A DNA stretch of 64,000 bases from contig NC_060060.1 of assembly GCF_020283565.1 (NCBI RefSeq), forward strand, positions 32,178,001 through 32,242,000, given 5' to 3'. The notes under the pieces were generated by a model, which saw nothing but the letters and a program-made list of their open reading frames with translations, was not told the origin of the DNA and searched no databases. Both the position numbers and the translations under genes were made by a program. The stretch comes from Trifolium pratense. Lineage: Eukaryota; Streptophyta; Magnoliopsida; Fabales; Fabaceae. This document shows, piece by piece, positions 60,101 through 64,000 of this stretch (position 1 is the stretch's first letter; every line of letters begins with the position of its first letter).

Positions 60101-63100
60101 AATGGGATTTTCCAAGCAGATGGCAACCTGATCCTATGGATGCCGATCCATTGAAGGGAAGCAGAAACCAAAGGAAGGTTGACGTACTTGGGATGATTGT
60201 TGGCATAATTGGTTCAAAAGATCACTTGATTCAGGAATATCAAACTATGCTTGCTGAGAAACTTCTAAATAAATCTGATTATGATATTGACTCAGAGATA
60301 CGTACTCTAGAACTCCTTAAGGTACTTATTCAAATAAATCTCATGTTGCTGCTTTGTTTGACCGAAAGGTTAATATTTTATCATTTTTTGTGTGTAGGCA
60401 TTCTTGATTTTGATATTCCTATTTAAAAGTCTCTTTAATGCTTTTTTCTGTAGATACATTTCGGAGACAGCAGCCTACAAAAATGTGAGATTATGCTCAA
60501 TGATCTAATTGGCTCAAAGAGAGTCAACACTAACATCAAAGCTACCATAATTCAGCCACCTCAGACAAGTAATTTCCAAGTTCAAATATCCCTTATTTGT
60601 GATCATTGCCAATTTGCCAAATATATTTTTAACTATTATTTGCTTCAATTCCATTTCGCCAAAATTTGGCTATGCGCTCTTAGGTGTGGAGGTCGAAAAC
60701 AATGCAATATCCATGGATAAAATAGCTTCCACTATCATATCTTCTAATTTCTGGCCTCCAATTCAGGTCTGCAGATAAAATTGTTTTATTGATCATTTTT
60801 TTTGAATTTCAGATATTGTGAAAAAATTGATGTATTTATGATATGTTTCAAATTATAATTCTCACTACTCAGCCTGAATATTATACTTAATTCATTGATA
60901 TTATTTCTTAAATGAAAATGCCGATACACAATCTGCAATTACATTTTGTTTACCATAATATGGGCTCATCACTGCCTAGTGGTACTCAACCTGTTTTTTT
61001 TTTTTTTCTTCTTATTTTTAATTTCAGATATCGTAAAAAATTAATTTATTTATGTTATGACTTATGATTCAGACTGTAGTTCTCACTACTTAGTGTTGTT
61101 AAATATCTGGTATAGCGCCAGTATACCGGTATTGCGTATCGGAATTTTGGCAATCCGATACGAAATCCGGTACGGCATCTTGACTCCGCTATGCTCAAAA
61201 TAGCGCCGTTTTTCTCATAAACCGGTATAGCCGCTATGTATTGATATCGGAATTGGGTAATATTTTAGGCTTTTAGCGGTGGCGTCAGTGGACCAATATT
61301 TTTTTATTTATTTAAAATAAGCGGTTGACCTATATTAAAAAACAATAAAAACAATGTGAAGTGGTGGAGTGAATGCTAAGAATAAAAAGAAGTAAGAAAG
61401 TGAAGCTTATCAAAGAGCGAAGCTTGATATGCTTGATGGGTTGGGTAACATTGATTCAGATGAATCAATTGAAGAAGCGAAAGATATGCCTCACTTTCTG
61501 AAAGTGAGGATATAATGATTATGTTGGGGAAAAGGAGGATGATAATTCGATCTTTTATCACCAGTTAGAGCTAGAACTACCGATTATTAGTTGTTTTGAA
61601 GTTTGTACTACTTAGCTTTTGAGTTTTAAGTTGTTTTTAATTTCTGTTTTTTGCTTTATTAGTTGTTTGAATTTGAGATTTTCAGATTAATGTCGATCAA
61701 TTTTTTTAATATCATGTAGCTTTTATTTGTATTTTATGTTTTATTTTATATATAATTATTTATTTTAACCACTTTGCGGCTTCTGCTATTTACCCGCTAC
61801 GCTATCCGATATTTCTCATATCGTTTTTTTGGCAAACCGCTATTCTTCAATGAAAATATCAATTCTTCAATGAAAATACCCATACATAATCTGCAGTTGG
61901 ATGTTGTTCTTACTGATTTTTGTTTGATAAGAATGACTTCTACACATGAGATGTAGGGATTATAATTGATTCCCTTACCATATATTTCAAATTTCAGGGT
62001 TCTCCTGTTTCTCAATTCCGTAGTTTGTAAATCTGAATTATTTTAGGCAACTCATCCTTACCCTGTCACAAGCAATTCTAATCCAAAACTTAACTTCTGT
62101 CTTTATTCCCCCGTCTTCTACACGGTCATCTCTCATTTGTTTTTACTTTTGTCCATTATGTTGAGGCGAATTTATATTTTCCGAAAGTAAATTTTCTACT
62201 CACTTTGTATATGTAAGAAGTTAATGCTGCACTGCATTGGTACTTCTCTTTCAAAAAAAGGAAAGTGGAGACAAATCAAATCAGGTTTAAAATTTTGATA
62301 GCTTCTTTTTGAAGAAGCCTAAACAGTTTCAATTTTTTTTTTTTTTTTTTATATTCTGCTTTAATGTTATTCCATATAAACTCGTGGAGAGTTTCCTCAA
62401 ACTAACAAGAATTTGTTGTAGCATAGTTGAATGAGAGAGAAAAGAGAGACACATGCCAAAAACCGTGTGACTGAATAGCATTGCAGAAGGTCTATTATAT
62501 AGGGGATTATACACTTAATTACAAAATAAATATTCTACATAATATGCTAGGCTAAGTAACTTCTAGATTAAGCTAGAATATATTTACAACACTCCCCCTC
62601 AAGCTGGAGCATGACGGGGTACCTGCAGCGGAGATTTCGGTGACAGGCCGGATTAAGGATTCGGATTTGGATGTGCTGTGGCCTGTTGCCAGAAAGTTCG
62701 CCAGAATGGGCGGCGGCGGAAGTGGTGGTTTGTGACGGAAAGTGATGAATCTAGATGCCGGAAAGTGTCACTGCTATGGAGGAGGGGTAAACTGGAGTTG
62801 AAGCACGGTTTGCCGAAAAATTTCTCACCCGAGGACAGTGGGTCCACCGGGCAATCACTGTTTAGTTCAATTAGAAGTGTGATAATAGTCTAGTCTTTAA
62901 AATAAAATGAATTTGTCCAACCAAAATATATTTTTATCAATTGCATTGTTGTCCTGCAAAGTTGTCTCTGTTCTATGATTGACTTCGAAGATAATTACAG
63001 GATGAGCCCCTTAACCTGCCTGAACCTGTTGACCAGCTTCTCTCTGATTATGCGAAGAGATTTACTGAAATCAAAACACCCCGTAAGCTTCAGTGGAAAA

Positions 63101-63523
63101 AAAGTCTTGGGACTGTCAAGGTCAGTTGCTCTATTTATTTATTTTTCCAAATCTCATTGTCTAGGGATATTTAGCAAGTTTGTTGAATTTGATTTGTGGT
63201 GTTACCCCTTTCGCATTCTTTACAGTTTTGACTCTATTTTTATTTTTTTGCCTAATATTGTCATGCTCAATGGTATAGCTGGAGTTGCAGTTTGAAGATA
63301 GGGTAATGCAATTCACTGTAGCCCCTGTTCTTGCATCTATGATTATGAAGTTTCAAGATCAAATGAGGTATTGTCACAATCCATCAATACTTTTAGTCTG
63401 GTTGTTTTGACCGTAGTTTCATATTATGTTTCTGCTTTCAGTTGGACTTCTAAAAACCTTGCGGCTGCTATTGGGATACCTGTGGATGTATTAATTAGGA
63501 GAATCAATTTTTGGATAAACAAG
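57177..63523 (+). CDS. APC2: Anaphase-promoting complex subunit 2 (partial, runs off right edge)
   Basis: Cullin-like scaffold of the APC/C ubiquitin ligase, which drives mitotic cyclin and securin destruction; with APC11 it forms the catalytic core. Exons: 57177-57410, 57480-57572, 57655-57868, 58296-58594, 58748-58819, 58940-59184, 59594-60010, 60120-60321, 60454-60568, 60684-60766, 63001-63120, 63279-63367 and 63442-63523. They join to 755 codons in phase. Start MEDSHSSLFNLGILDTVTED fits plant APC2. Landmarks: VSHVHTLCKHGLESLV, ETFQRNGASRFWRHFDPY, LRWYFKRRLEEL, then the cullin-homology part with LRGRRDTIKCIVTMLTDG, DRQAWINATRWQPDPMDADP, DVLGMIVGIIGSKDHLIQEY, SSNFWPPIQ and PRKLQWKKSLGTVKLELQFE. 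About the last 110 residues (C-terminal winged helix) lie outside. Intron 7 ends AAGCAG, allowing one extra codon. Intron 10 (2.2 kb) and intron 13 carry transposon remnants. Confidence 0.95.
61092..61830. mobile_element. hAT-like remnant in APC2 intron 10
   Basis: The left part starts GTGTTGTTAAATATCTGGTA TAGCGCC and has repeated 'ccgctat/atagcgg' words; the right part (about 61790-61830) carries 'ccgctacgctatccgatatt', roughly inverted. Related to the 'ggatagcgg' repeats in EMB140 introns and at 18735. An interior stretch near 61340-61560 looks coding-derived but is broken. Ends approximate. Confidence 0.5.
62335..62890 (-). mobile_element. LTR retroelement 3' end in APC2 intron 10
   Basis: On the minus strand, CAGCTTGAGGGGGAGTGTTG (62585-62604) has the form of a polypurine tract followed by an LTR start. 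The LTR-like AT-rich part lies at 62335-62590; GC-richer internal sequence lies at 62600-62880. The same tract occurs in MMT intron 10 near 48480. The open frames in 62653-62893 show no conserved domain. Confidence 0.5.
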
Positions 63524-63749
63524 GTAAATCTGTTAAATTTTCTCGGCATACATTTAGGCATTAGTAAACACTTCCCTTTCATGGTTATTTTTTTCTCTTG
63601 TTCAATCTGGAAACTTTTGTTGGATTTTCCAAAACAAAAATTCTAGTTAGTTTACACTATTTCAATGGCATGATTTGCTGTTTGTTGAAATATTTTATAA
63701 ATATTTATATCGATTCTATTTATTTTTTCTATTCCAATCACTCCTTAAT

Positions 63750-64000
63750 TTATGGAGTGTGATTATGTACTCTCCGGAAAAGGCTTGTTATTTGGAAAAA
63801 CTAGTGATAAGAATGTAGCTATATTTACTGATGCTGATTGAGCAGGATCCATTACAGATATAAAGTTAACTTCAGGTTATTGTACCTATGTTTGGGAAAC
63901 TTGGTAACACGGAGAAGTAAGAAGCAAGGTGTAGTTGCTAGAAACAGTGCAAAGGCTGAGTTTAGAGCAATGGTCCCAGGAATTTTGAGGGTCTTTGGAT
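63750..64000 (+). mobile_element. Decayed copia RNase H fragment in APC2 intron 13
   Basis: The frame from 63780 reads KGLLFGKTSDKNVAIFTDAD, then a stop where the family has Trp, then AGSITDIKLTSGYC. After a one-base loss, it resumes with RRSKKQGVVARNSAKAEFRA. This is the conserved C-terminal RNase H part of Ty1/copia pol with a nonsense change and a frameshift; it continues to the window edge. Confidence 0.8.

Noticed and set aside
62653..62893. Open frames on both strands in APC2 intron 10
   Set aside because: Opposite-strand frames in a GC-richer retroelement internal part; no domain recognised and located inside an intron.

Overview
This is plant nuclear DNA: AT-rich, with split genes whose exons are joined by GT-AG introns, ordinary plant proteins, and many transposable-element remnants between genes and inside introns. 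The proteins are eudicot-like. The repeats (several miniature elements and LTR fragments) look to me like those of a papilionoid legume, but that is an impression; the species cannot be fixed from the sequence alone.

There are five protein genes. (1) 269-2016, minus: the 5' part of an ARF1-type auxin response factor, continuing off the left edge. (2) 13837-15935, plus: a complete four-exon NPF4 (NRT1/PTR family) membrane transporter of 598 residues, closest to Arabidopsis NPF4.3/NPF4.4. (3) 20544-34510, minus: a complete 16-exon SART3/Prp24-type spliceosome recycling factor (EMB140-like), 828 residues. (4) 37866-52640, plus: a complete 12-exon methionine S-methyltransferase (MMT), 1092 residues. 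(5) 57177-63523 and beyond, plus: APC2, the cullin subunit of the anaphase-promoting complex, 755 residues in the window and open at the right edge. I joined exons by splice sites, phase and protein continuity; every complete model closes in frame. The genes are unrelated in function (auxin transcription, transport, U4/U6 recycling, sulfur metabolism, cell cycle), as expected for a plant chromosome arm. EMB140 and MMT are divergent and share a 3.4-kb intergenic region; NPF4 and EMB140 converge.

The rest is mostly mobile DNA, much of it delimited by target-site duplications (TSDs) that can be read directly. It includes a Mutator-like miniature family (three copies, 8-10-bp TSDs); a 251-bp miniature element with a perfect 9-bp TSD and three stacked hairpins; a 484-bp TRIM retroelement sitting inside a larger inverted-repeat element; an 8-bp-TSD hAT-like element; a SINE with an 18-bp TSD just upstream of MMT; a truncated LINE tail with a 14-bp TSD; a Helitron-like element with a complete 3' hairpin-CTAG end, plus a decayed relative; Stowaway-like elements; and decayed copia and LINE coding remnants in EMB140 and APC2 introns. 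The most striking single object is a perfect 66-bp inverted repeat with a 6-base loop at 8199-8336. I found no tRNA, rRNA or CRISPR, and no evidence of a novel multi-gene system.
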